Assembly (NCBI GenBank): GCA_963837335.1
Contig: CAWINS010000028.1
Coordinates: 1 to 64,000 of the forward strand
Source of the DNA: RYN-230 sp963837335
GTDB lineage: Bacteria > Actinomycetota > Actinomycetes > Streptosporangiales > Streptosporangiaceae
Length of the DNA stretch: 64,000 bases
Reading direction: 5' to 3'
This document shows positions 8,138 to 17,652 of this stretch, one piece after another. Below the pieces are notes generated by a model that searched no databases, was not told the origin of the DNA, and saw only the letters and a list, made by a program, of their open reading frames with translations. Within the stretch, counting starts at the first letter, position 1, and each line of letters opens with the position of its first letter. The translations under genes were made by a program, and so were the position numbers.

Positions 8138-8952
8138 GTGGCTCTGCTAGCCCGGGGGGTCGACCCCCCGGAGCAGCCGCCCTGGCATGGCCGGCGCCGG
8201 ATCCCGGGAGCGCCCCCCGGGCCCGGATGATCGCCGCGCAGGCCGGGCTGGAACTGCGCATCCTGATCCGCAACGGCGAGCAACTGCTGCTCACCCTGAT
8301 CATCCCCGTCGCCCTGCTGGCCGGGTTCAGCCTGGAACCGCTGATCAAGACCGGGTCCGGGCCCCGGATCGACTTCCTGGTGCCGGGCATCCTGGCCCTC
8401 GCGGTCATGTCCACCGCCTTCACCAGCCAGGCCATCGCGACCGGCTTCGAGCGGCGTTACGGCGTACTCAAGCGGCTCGGCTCGACCCCGCTGGGCCGGG
8501 ACGGCCTGATCGCCGCGAAGACCGTGGCCGTGCTCGTCATCGAACTGGGCCAGGTGGTCGTGATCCTGGCGGTGGGCCTGGGCCTCGGCTGGCGGCCGGA
8601 CGCGCGCCCGGGCGCCGCGGTCTGGGTGGTACTGCTGCTGCTCGCGGGCACCGCCGCGTTCAGCGGACTGGCGCTGCTGCTGGCGGGCACCCTCCGGGCC
8701 GAGGCCACGCTGGCCGCGGCCAACCTGATCTACCTGGTGCTGCTCGGCGTCGGCGGGGTGATCTTCCCGCTGAGCAAGTTCCCGGCCGGCGTCCAGCCGG
8801 TACTGCGGCTGCTGCCGTCCGGGGCGCTGTCTGACGGCCTGCACTCGGTGCTGCAGCATGCGGGCGGGCTGCCCGTGCGCGACCTGGCCGTGCTGCTGGC
8901 CTGGGCCGCCGTCACGATCGGCGTAACCGCCCGGGTGTTCCGCTGGGAGTAA
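8134..8952 (+). CDS. ABC-2 type transporter permease
   Basis: A 272-residue integral membrane partner of the preceding ATPase, with about six hydrophobic segments after residue 45 (LLLTLIIPVALLAGF, FLVPGILALAVMSTAF, VVVILAVGLGLG, LAAANLIYLVLLGVGGVIF). ATG 8134 overlaps the ATPase stop. Residues 4-14 (SASPGGRPPGA) are encoded by a perfect GC palindrome and the region up to residue 31 is low complexity, so a start at ATG 8227 is an alternative. Confidence 0.88.
   Translation: MSGSASPGGRPPGAAALAWPAPDPGSAPRARMIAAQAGLELRILIRNGEQLLLTLIIPVALLAGFSLEPLIKTGSGPRIDFLVPGILALAVMSTAFTSQAIATGFERRYGVLKRLGSTPLGRDGLIAAKTVAVLVIELGQVVVILAVGLGLGWRPDARPGAAVWVVLLLLAGTAAFSGLALLLAGTLRAEATLAAANLIYLVLLGVGGVIFPLSKFPAGVQPVLRLLPSGALSDGLHSVLQHAGGLPVRDLAVLLAWAAVTIGVTARVFRWE
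8152..8171. repeat. Perfect 20-bp GC palindrome inside the permease 5' end
   Basis: CCGGGGGGTCGACCCCCCGG is its own reverse complement. It belongs to the same family as the copies at 7051 and 52019 and is translated in frame as SPGGRPPG. Confidence 0.75.
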
Positions 8953-9011
8953 CGCCGCCGACCCAGGCCAGGTCGCAGGCGGCACTCGGGGCCACCCCGC
9001 CGGCGATTCTC

Positions 9012-9884
9012 GTGCTGACCGGCATAGTCTCGGTGCAGGTCGGCGCGGGCCTGGCCGCCCGGCTGTTCAGCCAGGTGCCGCCGGCCGCGGTGACCGCGCT
9101 CCGGTTGTGGATAGCGGCGCTGCTGCTCGCGGTGCTGGGCGCCCGCGGGCTGCGCCGGGAGATCACCGGGCTGATCCGCAGGCGCGCCTGGCCGGACGCG
9201 GCCGTGGTCGTGGCGTTCGGGCTCACCCTGGCCGTCATGAACTACTGCATCTACCAGGCGTTCGCCCGGATCCCCCTGGGCATCGCGGTCACGGTGGAAT
9301 TCCTCGGGCCACTCGCCGTGGCGGTGGCCGCGTCGCGGCGCCTCCTCGACCTGGCCTGGGTGGGTCTGGCGGGCGCCGGGGTCGCGCTGCTCAGCCGGGC
9401 GGGTGACACGGCGCCGGCCGTCGCCGTGCCTGACCCCGGGGGGGCCAGCCTGGCCGGGCTCAACCTGGCCGGGCTGCTGTTCGCGCTGGCCGCGGCGGCT
9501 TCGTGGGCCATCTACATCCTGCTCAGCGCGGCCACCGGACGGCGGTTTCCCGGGTCGTCCGGGCTGACGGTGGCCATGGCCGTGGCGGCGCTGGCCGTGA
9601 CCCCGGTGGGCGTGGCGGCGGGCGGACGCTCCCTGCTGCGCCCGGGGGTACTCGCCACCGGGGCGGCTATCGGGTTGCTGTCCTCGATCATCCCGTACTC
9701 GCTGGAACTGGAGACCCTGCGCCGGGTCCCGGCCAAGGTGTTCGGCATCTGGATGAGCGTGGAGCCCGCAGTCGCCGCCCTGGTCGGGCTGGTCATGCTC
9801 AGCCAGAGCCTCAGCCTGGCCGAGTGGGCCGCCATCGGGTGCGTCACGGTGGCCTCGGCCGGCGCCGCGCTCTCGGCCAGGTAA
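9012..9884 (+). CDS. EamA/DMT family transporter (RhtA-like)
   Basis: Ten-helix drug/metabolite transporter of 290 residues with two EamA repeats (PPAAVTALRLWIAALLLAVLG; ...AKVFGIWMSVEPAVAALVGLVML), resembling threonine/homoserine or other amino-acid exporters. GTG 9012 is the only standard start, but the frame is open and protein-like upstream to about 8946 (RSQAALGATPPAILVL, a typical N-terminus for this family) with no start codon. The real start may be non-standard or hidden by a base error. It follows the ABC permease stop closely. Confidence 0.8.
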   Translation: MLTGIVSVQVGAGLAARLFSQVPPAAVTALRLWIAALLLAVLGARGLRREITGLIRRRAWPDAAVVVAFGLTLAVMNYCIYQAFARIPLGIAVTVEFLGPLAVAVAASRRLLDLAWVGLAGAGVALLSRAGDTAPAVAVPDPGGASLAGLNLAGLLFALAAAASWAIYILLSAATGRRFPGSSGLTVAMAVAALAVTPVGVAAGGRSLLRPGVLATGAAIGLLSSIIPYSLELETLRRVPAKVFGIWMSVEPAVAALVGLVMLSQSLSLAEWAAIGCVTVASAGAALSAR

Positions 9885-10015
9885 CCCTGTTACCCGACGG
9901 GGCCAGCTCATGGGGTCAGATAGCCGGGGCCACCGGGTGCGTACCGGACAGCACGCTCCTACCATGGGGTCCGTGCCAGCCGATCTCAGCCCGGACGTCA
10001 CCGGGTCCCCCGCGA

Positions 10016-10105
10016 CCGGATCCGCCGCCGCCGGGTCCGCGACAGCCGGGTCCGCCACCCCCAGGTCCGGCACCACCGGGCCTGGCACCACCGGGCCCGG
10101 CGCCC
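10016..10105 (+). repeat. Degenerate 15-bp tandem repeat before ctaA
   Basis: About six imperfect units with a 15-base period (GCCGGGTCCGCGACA, GCCGGGTCCGCCACC, ACCGGGCCTGGCACC and similar). Depending on frame it encodes Gly-Ser-Ala-Thr or Pro-Gly repeats. Confidence 0.7.
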
Positions 10106-10174
10106 AGGCGGACCGGGGCGGGCCGCGGCCTGCGGGCCTGGGCGGACCCCTTCCTCTTTCCCACGCCCACCTCG

Positions 10175-11128
10175 ATGCGCTGGGTCGCGCTGGCCGGGGT
10201 GGCGGCGAACGCCGGGATCATCATGACCGGCGCCGCGGTCCGGCTGAGCGCGTCCGGCCTCGGCTGCCCCGACTGGCCGGACTGCACCTCCAGCAGCCTG
10301 GTCGCGGCGCATACCCGCGGCGACCCCATGATCCACACCTACATCGAGTTCACCAACCGGATGCTGACCTTCGCCGTCATGGTGGTGGCCGTGCTGGTCA
10401 TGATCACGGCCTGGCGGTTCCGCCCGGCCGGGGCCCGGCGGCGCGGCCTGATCTGGCTGGCCGCCGCCCAGCCGCTCGGCGTGGTGGCCCAGGCGGTGCT
10501 GGGCGGGATCGTGGTGCTCACCGACCTCAACCCGGCCGCCGTCTCACTCCACTTCCTGCTGTCCAGCACGATCCTCGCGCTGGCCGTGACGCTCTGGTCC
10601 CGCTGCGCCGAGGGGGACGGGCCTGCGACCAGGCTGGTCCGGGCGGACCTGCGGGTGCTGTCGGTGGCTCTCGTGCCGGTGGTGGCGCTGATGCTCGCGG
10701 CGGGCACCGTGGTCACCGGCACCGGGCCGCTGGCCGGGGCGACGTTTGTGCCGCACGCCGGGGGCCGGCCCTCCTACGTGCCGCGCTACCACCTGCCGCT
10801 GGAGGGCGTGACCCAGTTGCACGCGGACATCGGCTGGATGCTGGGCACCCTGGTGGCCGTGCTGGCGGTGTGCCTGCAACTGACCGGTGCGCCGCAGCGG
10901 GTGCGCAGGCTGGGGTGGCTGCTGCTCGGGCTGGTCGGGCTGCAGGGAGTCATCGGCTACGCCCAGTACTTCAGCGGCCTCCCGGCCGGACTGGTCTGGG
11001 TCCACGTCAGCGGGTCGGTGCTGATCTGGATCGCCGCCCTGCGGCTGATGTTCGCCACCCGGGACCGGGGCCCGGTGGTGCCGCCCGCCGGACCAGAGAT
11101 CGGGCCGGATCAGAATCGGGCCAGCTAG
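10175..11128 (+). CDS. ctaA: Heme A synthase CtaA/COX15 family
   Basis: Membrane enzyme that oxidises heme O to heme A for cytochrome aa3 oxidase. Eight hydrophobic segments are visible. Family landmarks are TGAAVRLSASGLGCPDWPDC (the conserved Cys pair), HTYIEFTNRM (heme-ligand His/Glu), VSLHFLLSS, GVTQLHADIGWM and WVHVSGSVLIW. ATG 10175 gives 317 residues, a normal length. In-frame residues before it (LRAWADPFLFPTPTS) also look like the family N-terminus but have no start. GTG 9973 is in the other frame, so a one-base error near 10105-10125 is likely. The stop overlaps that of the convergent prsW gene in CTAG. Confidence 0.88.
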   Translation: MRWVALAGVAANAGIIMTGAAVRLSASGLGCPDWPDCTSSSLVAAHTRGDPMIHTYIEFTNRMLTFAVMVVAVLVMITAWRFRPAGARRRGLIWLAAAQPLGVVAQAVLGGIVVLTDLNPAAVSLHFLLSSTILALAVTLWSRCAEGDGPATRLVRADLRVLSVALVPVVALMLAAGTVVTGTGPLAGATFVPHAGGRPSYVPRYHLPLEGVTQLHADIGWMLGTLVAVLAVCLQLTGAPQRVRRLGWLLLGLVGLQGVIGYAQYFSGLPAGLVWVHVSGSVLIWIAALRLMFATRDRGPVVPPAGPEIGPDQNRAS

Positions 11129-12372
11129 GGAGCATGGGCGGGACCGTGACGGTGCCGGCCGAATCCTGACGCGGCGCTCGGCGCCCACGGCGGCTGCGGG
11201 GGCTCCGGCTGGCGCTGGAAGAACGCGCTCCGGGCCATGGCCATCAGCCGCAGCAGGTCCCGGCGCCGCTGTTCGAACTGGTCCGGGGCGATGATCTGGC
11301 GCTGGGCCCGCAAGTGGACCAGGGCCAGCTCGGTGGCGGCCAGCTGGTAGTCCTCCATGGCCCGGGCCGCGGGCCGGCCCCCGGTGCGCCGCGCCCACAG
11401 CCGGGCGGCCCGCCGCTCGCGGAGCGTGCTGAGCATCTTCAGGTCCGCCTCGGTGACCACGCCCATGGACTCGTACACGGGCAGGAACCGCCAGATCAGC
11501 CGGACGATCCGGCGCCGGTCGGCGACGATCACCCCGGCCAGGATGCCCAGCACGCAGGCCAGGATGGCGTACGCGATGGCCAGCCCGGGCAGCCCGAACG
11601 CGGTCAGGCCGTTCCACGTCCCGTGCAGCACCATCGCGGCCAGCAGGCCCAGCGGCACCGCCCAGCGGGCGTGCCGGTGGGTGGCCGCGTAGGCCACCCC
11701 GAGGCCGGTCATGGACGTGAAGATGGGATGGGCCAGCGGGGATAGCACACCGCGCAGCACGAAGGTGGCGCCGAGGAGCCTGACCCCGCCCACCTCGGGA
11801 CGGACCAGGGCGCCGATGTAGTACCCGATGTTCTCCATCATCGCGAAGCCGAGGCCCACCATGGCCGCGTAGATGATGCCGTCGGTGGGGCCGTCCAGTT
11901 CCTGGCGCCGCCGCCAGAGCAGGATGATCAGGATGAGGCCCTTGAGGCTCTCCTCCACCACCGGGGCCCCGAAGGTGGCGGACACGTACTCCCCCGTGCT
12001 GTTTCCGAGCGCGGGCTGGGTGATGAAGACCAGCCCGGCGGTGTTGATCACCGCCGCGAGCAGGGCCGCTACCCCGGCCCCCCAGGCGAACGCGAGCACC
12101 AGGTTGGCCCGGGGCTCGGGCTCCAGCCGGTCGAGCAGCAGCACAATGCCGACCAGGAAGGGCACCGGGAGCACGGCGAGGGGCAGCGCGACGAGGAAGG
12201 GCGCGACGCTGTGCCCAGCGGCGTCCACGCTCTGCAGGACGTCCGTGCCGAGCACGACGATCGAGCAGCCGATAGCGGCGATGATCCCCAGGATCAGCCC
12301 GATCCGCGGCCTGCCCGGGGGCCGGCCCTCGATCACGGCCCGCGGGTCGAAGCCGGGCATCGGGGTCGCCAT
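11125..12372 (-). CDS. PrsW family intramembrane metalloprotease-like protein
   Basis: A 415-residue membrane protein with about eight hydrophobic segments in its first 290 residues. It has the PrsW pattern: VVEESLKG (paired Glu), MMENIGYY, LAHPIFTS and MVLHGTWN, giving the conserved Glu and His residues thought to coordinate a metal. In Bacillus PrsW cleaves the anti-sigma factor RsiW; a target here is not visible. A charged cytosolic tail of about 125 residues follows. Start ATG 12372. In many actinobacteria the slot between ctaA and tkt holds ctaB, which is absent here. Confidence 0.85.
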   Translation of the reverse strand: MATPMPGFDPRAVIEGRPPGRPRIGLILGIIAAIGCSIVVLGTDVLQSVDAAGHSVAPFLVALPLAVLPVPFLVGIVLLLDRLEPEPRANLVLAFAWGAGVAALLAAVINTAGLVFITQPALGNSTGEYVSATFGAPVVEESLKGLILIILLWRRRQELDGPTDGIIYAAMVGLGFAMMENIGYYIGALVRPEVGGVRLLGATFVLRGVLSPLAHPIFTSMTGLGVAYAATHRHARWAVPLGLLAAMVLHGTWNGLTAFGLPGLAIAYAILACVLGILAGVIVADRRRIVRLIWRFLPVYESMGVVTEADLKMLSTLRERRAARLWARRTGGRPAARAMEDYQLAATELALVHLRAQRQIIAPDQFEQRRRDLLRLMAMARSAFFQRQPEPPQPPWAPSAASGFGRHRHGPAHAP

Positions 12373-12480
12373 GGCAGGGAGCGTACCGGGAACCGCCCCG
12401 CCGGGCCGACGCCGCAAGCCGGTGGCGCTGAGGACGGCCGCCGCCGCCGTCCCGGGGCACCGCGGGGTCGGTCCGGGAAG

Positions 12481-12518
12481 TAGGTCAAACTGGGGATAGG
12501 GTTTCGTTGCCTGACCTA
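12481..12518. promoter_or_regulatory. Inverted repeat upstream of tkt (possible operator)
   Basis: TAGGTCA (12481-12487) and TGACCTA (12512-12518) are perfect inverted 7-mers separated by 24 bases. They lie between divergent prsW and the tkt operon, 44 bases before the tkt start. No regulator is identified. Confidence 0.4.
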
Positions 12519-12561
12519 GGGGCGGCCAGGCGCCAGCCACGAGAGGAGCCCTGATCCCGCG

Positions 12562-14731
12562 GTGAGCAGCCCATCTCGCAGTGCACCGAACGCCCAGGCA
12601 GCGAACGCCGGCTCCGCCACGCTGGAGTGGACCGAGGCCGACCAGCGCGCCGTCAACCTGGTCCGGGTTCTGGCCATGGATTCCGTGCAGAAAGCGGGCT
12701 CCGGCCATCCGGGCACGGCGATGAGCCTGGCCCCCGTCGCCTACCTGCTGTACCAGCATGTGCTCCGGCATGACCCGGCCGACCCGAACTGGCTCGGCCG
12801 GGACCGTTTCGTCCTGTCCTGCGGGCATTCCAGCCTGACCTTGTACATCCAGCTCTACCTGTCCGGCTACGGGCTGACCCTGGATGACCTGAAGCGCTAC
12901 CGGGAGTGGGGCAGCCTGACCCCGGGGCACCCGGAACACGGCCTGACCCCGGGCGTCGAGACCACCACCGGCCCGCTGGGCCAGGGCCTGACCAATGCGG
13001 TCGGCATGGCCATGGCCGCCCGGCGCGAACGTGGCCTGCTCGACCCGGACGCGCCCGAGGGTGACAGCCCCTTCGACCACCACGTCTACGTGTTCGTCTC
13101 GGACGGCGACATCGAGGAAGGCATCAGCCACGAGGCGTCCTCACTGGCCGCGGTCCAGGATCTGGGCAACCTGGTCGTGGTCTACGACGACAACCGGATC
13201 TCCATCGAGGACAACACGCAGATCGCGAAGTCCGAGGACGTGGCCGCCCGGTATGAGGCGTACGGCTGGCACGTGCAGCGGCTGGACTGGCGGCACCCGA
13301 ACGGCTACCGCGAGGACCCGGCCGGCCTGTACCAGGCGCTGCTGGAGGCCCGGGCCCGTACCGACAAGCCGTCCATCATCGTGCTGACGACGATCATCGC
13401 CTGGCCGGCCCCGCATGCGCAGAACACCGGTGAGGCGCACGGCGCGGCGCTCGGTGAGGACGAGGTCGCGGCCACCAAGCAAGTCCTGGGCTTCGACCCG
13501 GCGGTGAACTTCCCCGCCGAGGACGCGCTGGTCGCGCACGCCCGGAAAGTAGCCGAGCGGGGTAAGCGGCTGCACGCCGAGTGGGACGAGGCCTTCGCCG
13601 CGTGGACCAGGGCCAACCCGGAGCAGGCCGCCCTGCTGGACCGGCTCCAGGCCCGGCGGCTGCCCGGCTGGCTGGGCCCAGGCGCTGCCCTCCTTCCCGC
13701 CGGACCAGAAGGGCATGGCCACCCGCAAGGCGTCCGGCGAGGTGCTGAACGCCCTCGCCCCGGTGCTGCCCGAACTGTGGGGCGGCTCGGCCGACCTGGC
13801 CGGCAGCAACAACACCACGATGAAGGGCCAGCCGTCGTTCCTCCCGCCCGAGCGCCAGAGCGAGATGTTCCCCGGCAACGTGTACGGCCGCACCCTGCAC
13901 TTCGGGATCCGCGAGCACGGCATGGGCGGGATCCTCAACGGCATCGCGCTGGACGGGCTCACCCGGCCCTACGGCGGCACCTTCCTGGTCTTCAGCGACT
14001 ACATGCGGGGGTCGGTCCGGCTCGCCGCGCTGATGGGGCTGCCGGTGACCTACGTGTGGACGCACGACTCGATCGGGCTCGGCGAGGACGGCCCGACGCA
14101 TCAGCCGGTCGAGCACCTGGCCGCGCTGCGCGCCATCCCGGGGCTCGACGTGGTCCGGCCCGGCGACGCGAACGAGACCAGCGTGATCTGGCGGACCGTA
14201 CTGGAGCACTCCGACCGGCCGGCCGGGCTCGCCCTGAGCCGCCAGAACCTCCCCGTCCTGGACCGCTCCGAGGGTACGGGCCTGGCCAGTGCGGATGGGG
14301 CGGCCCGGGGCGGGTACATCCTCGCCGAAGGGGCGGGCGGTGAGCCGACGGTGATCGTGATGGCGACCGGCAGCGAGGTACAGATCGCGCTGGCGGCACG
14401 GGACATTCTCCAGGATGAGGGAATCCCGACACGAGTTGTTTCCATGCCGTGTGTGGAATGGTTTGCCGGGCAGGATGCTTCCTATCAGGAGGAGGTACTG
14501 CCACCGCATATCCGGGCGCGCGTCAGCGTCGAGGCCGGCGTCGCACAGCCCTGGCACGTGTTCACCGGCGACTTCGGTGAGTGCGTGAGCCTGGAGCATT
14601 TCGGGGCATCCGCCTCGTACATGAAGCTGTACGAGGAGTTCGGGTTCACGGCGGAGCACGTGGCAGCGGCCGCCCGTTCCAGCCTGGCCCGGCTGAGCAC
14701 CGCAACGAACGCGAGAAGCGAGGAGTCATGA
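12562..14731 (+). CDS. tkt: Transketolase, frame disrupted by one base
   Basis: Thiamine-diphosphate enzyme moving two-carbon units between sugar phosphates in the non-oxidative pentose phosphate pathway. From GTG 12562: SGHPGTAMSLAP, LSCGHSSLTLY, GPLGQGLTNAVGMA, the ThDP/Mg motif SDGDIEEGISHEA and VVYDDNRISIED. The second half (GGSADLAGSN, HFGIREHGMGGI, LVFSDYMRGS, TTHDSIGLGEDGPTHQP-like segment) is in the +1 frame from about 13668. Removing one G near 13666 (RLPAGWAQALP) restores a 722-residue protein. First gene of tkt-tal-zwf-opcA-pgl. A sequencing indel is much more likely than gene loss. Confidence 0.9.
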
Positions 14732-15868
14732 CCTCCGTGCCAAACACCCCACCGGCTCACCCGATCCTCGGCGAGCTGACCGCCGCCGGCGTATCCATCT
14801 GGCTCGACGACATCAGCCGGGAGCGGCTGAGGACCGGCAACCTCGCCGATCTGATCCGGGACTGGGCCGTCACCGGCGTGACCTCCAACCCGACGATCTT
14901 CGCCAGCGCCGTGGCCCACGGCGACGCGTACGACAAGCAGCTGGCCGATCTGGCCGTCCGCGGCGTGAAGCTGGAGGAAGCGGCGCGGTCTATCGCCACC
15001 TACGACATCCGCTGGGGCTGCGACGTGTTCCGCCCCGTCTACGACATCACGGACGGCGTGGACGGCCGGGTCTCGATCGAGGTGGACCCCCGGATCGCGA
15101 AGGACACGGCGAAGACGATCGCCGAGGCCCGGGCGCTGTGGTGGCTGGTGGACCGGCCCAACCTGTTCATCAAGATCCCGGCGACCCTCGAGGGCCTGCC
15201 CGCGATCACCGCCGCCCTGGCCGAGGGCATCAGCGTCAACGTCACGCTGATCTTCTCCCTCGAGCGCTACGGCCAGGTCATCGACGCGTTCATGGCCGGC
15301 CTGGAGCAGGCCCTGGCGGCCGGCCGGGACATCTCCACGCTCGCCTCGGTGGCGTCCTTCTTCGTCAGCCGGGTGGACACCGAAGTGGACGGCAGGCTCG
15401 ACAAGATCGGCACTCCCGAGGCGGCCGCGCTGCGCGGCAAGGCGGCGATCGCCAACGCCCGGCTCGCCTACGAGCTCTACGAGCAGCGGATCTCCACCCC
15501 CCGGTGGCAGGCGCTGCGCGAGGCCGGGGCCAAGGTGCAGCGCCCGCTCTGGGCGTCCACCAGCACCAAGGACCCGGCCTTCGAGGACACCATGTACGTG
15601 GTCGAGCTGGTCGCCCCGGACACGGTCAACACGATGCCGGAGGCGACGCTGCGCGCCACCGCGGACCACGCCAAGCTGCGCGGGGACACGATCCAGCGGC
15701 ACCTACGAGGAGTCCCGGAAGGTCTTCGCCGACCTGGAGAAGCTCGGTATCTCCTACGACGACGTGGTCCGCGTGCTCGAGGAGGAGGGCGTGCAGAAGT
15801 TCGCCGCCTCCTGGAACGAGTTCCTGGGCACGATCGAGTCGAACATGGCCGCGGTGGACAAGCCATGA
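14728..15868 (+). CDS. tal: Transaldolase, frame disrupted near its 3' end
   Basis: Transfers a dihydroxyacetone unit from sedoheptulose 7-phosphate to glyceraldehyde 3-phosphate. ATG 14728 overlaps the tkt stop and has AGGAG at 14721-14725. Landmarks: GVTSNPTIFASAV, WGCDVF, the Schiff-base Lys in NLFIKIPAT, SVNVTLIFSLERY, RPLWASTSTKDP and YVVELVAPDTVNTMPE. After GDTIQ the frame changes near 15697; the +1 frame continues as GTYEESRKVFADLEKLGI through EEEGVQKFAASWNE to the stop at 15866-15868. With one base removed the product is 379 residues, normal for the actinobacterial form. Confidence 0.9.
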
Positions 15869-15905
15869 CCGCTGGCCGCCTGGCCACAGCAGACGGAGCG
15901 CAGTA

Positions 15906-17592
15906 ATGACTGATTCGGCGACCGCAGCCCAGGACGCCACCCAGGCGGCCAGCCCGGAACCGGCGGGGAGCAGGAGCGCTGCCCCGTCCATCAGCGCGGC
16001 CGAGCAGGAGGCGCTGGCCGACCCGTCCGGGCTGATGGAGGTCATCAGCGGCGCGGCGGCCAATCCGCTGCGCGACCCGCGGGACCGGCGGATCCCGCGG
16101 GTCGCGGGCCCCTGCGTCCTGGTCATCTTCGGCGTCACCGGGGACCTGGCCCGCAAGAAGCTCATGCCGGCCATCTACGACCTGGCCAACCGGGGCCTGC
16201 TCCCGCCCGGCTTCTCGCTCGTCGGGTTCGCCCGCCGCGACTGGGAGGACGAGGACTTCGCCCAGGTCACCTACCAGGCGGTGAAGGAGCACGCGCGGAC
16301 CCCGTTCCGGGACACGGTCTGGCGGCAGGTGTCCGAGGGGGTCAGGTTCGTGCCGGGCGAGTTCACCGACGCGGAGGCGTTCGACCGGCTGGCCAACTGC
16401 GTGGCCGAGCTGGACCGCGAGCGCGGCACCGGCGGCAACTACGCCTTCTACCTGTCCGTCCCGCCCAAGTTCTTCGAGCTGGTCGTCACCCAGCTGAAGC
16501 AGTCCGGGCTGTCCACCCCGCCGCCGCCGGCCCCGGGGCATCCGCGGCCCTGGCGCCGCGTCGTTATCGAGAAGCCGTTCGGTCATGATCTGAAGAGTGC
16601 CCGCGAGCTCAACGCGACGCTCAGCGCGGTGTTCCCGCCCGAATCGGTGTTCCGCATCGACCATTACCTGGGCAAGGAGACGGTCCAGAACATCCTGGCC
16701 CTGCGCTTCGCCAACACGCTGTACGAGCCGATCTGGAACCGCGGCTACGTGGACCACGTGCAGATCACCATGGCCGAGGACATCGGCGTGGGCGGCCGGG
16801 CCGGGTACTACGACGGCATCGGCGCGGCCCGGGACGTGATCCAGAACCACCTGATGCAGCTGCTGGCCCTGACCGCGATGGAGGAGCCCGTCTCGTTCGA
16901 CGCGGACGCGCTGCGGGCGGAGAAGGAGAAGGTGCTGTCCGCGGTCCAGTTGCACGAGGATCTCGCGGCCACCACCGCGCGCGGGCAGTACGCGGCCGGC
17001 TGGCAGGGCGGCATCCCGGTCCCGGGCTTCCTGGAAGAAGACGGCATGGCGCCCGACTCGCAGGACCGAGACCTACGCCGCGGTCAAGCTGAAGGTGGAT
17101 ACCAGGCGCTGGGCCGGGGTCCCGTTCTACCTGCGCACCGGGAAGCGGCTGCCGCGCCGGATGTCGGAGATCGCGATGATGTTCCAGCGCGCCCCGCACC
17201 TGCCGTTCGCGGCCACCGACACCGAAGAACTCGGGCAGAACGCCCTCGTCATCCGGGTCCAGCCGGATGAGGGGGTCACGGTCAGGTTCGGCTCCAAGGT
17301 TCCTGGCTCGGCGATGGAAGTGCGCGACGTGAACATGGACTTCGCCTACGGCGAATCGTTCACCGAGAGCAGCCCGGAAGCCTACGAGCGGCTGCTGCTC
17401 GACGTGCTGATCGGCGATCCGCCGCTGTTCCCCCGGCATCGCGAGGTGGAGCTGTCCTGGATGGTCCTCGACCCGATCGAGGAGTTCTGGGCCAGCCACG
17501 GCAAGCCGGAGCCCTACCCGGCCGGCTCGGCCGGGCCGCCGTCCGCGGACGAGATGATGGCCCGCGACGGACGGGCCTGGAGACGGCTGTGA
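15906..17592 (+). CDS. zwf: Glucose-6-phosphate 1-dehydrogenase, frame disrupted
   Basis: First NADPH-forming step of the oxidative pentose phosphate pathway. From ATG 15906 there is an Ala-rich extension of about 75 residues, then VIFGVTGDLARKKLMPA (nucleotide binding), VVIEKPFGHDL, and the substrate/catalytic motif RIDHYLGKETVQN. The frame breaks at about 17063 (DSQ then TETYAAVKLKVD in the +1 frame) and the rest (VPFYLRTGKRLPRR, LLLDVLIGDPPLF) runs to 17592. Dropping one G gives 561 residues. It is followed by opcA and pgl, as in other actinobacteria. Confidence 0.9.
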
Positions 17593-17594
17593 AC

Positions 17595-17639
17595 GCAGCA
17601 CGGGTCTGAGCAGCACGGGTTTGAGCAGCGCGGTCGGAA
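17595..17639 (+). repeat. 15-bp tandem repeat between zwf and opcA
   Basis: GCAGCACGGGTCTGA (17595-17609), GCAGCACGGGTTTGA (17610-17624) and a diverged third unit. It fills the intergenic gap up to the opcA ribosome site. Confidence 0.85.
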
Positions 17640-17652
17640 AGGACTGCCTCCG

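Noticed and set aside
10544..12460. 638-codon minus-strand frame overlapping ctaA and prsW
   Set aside because: Pro/Arg/Gly/His-rich shadow of two real genes; the prsW frame itself carries the conserved membrane and catalytic residues.
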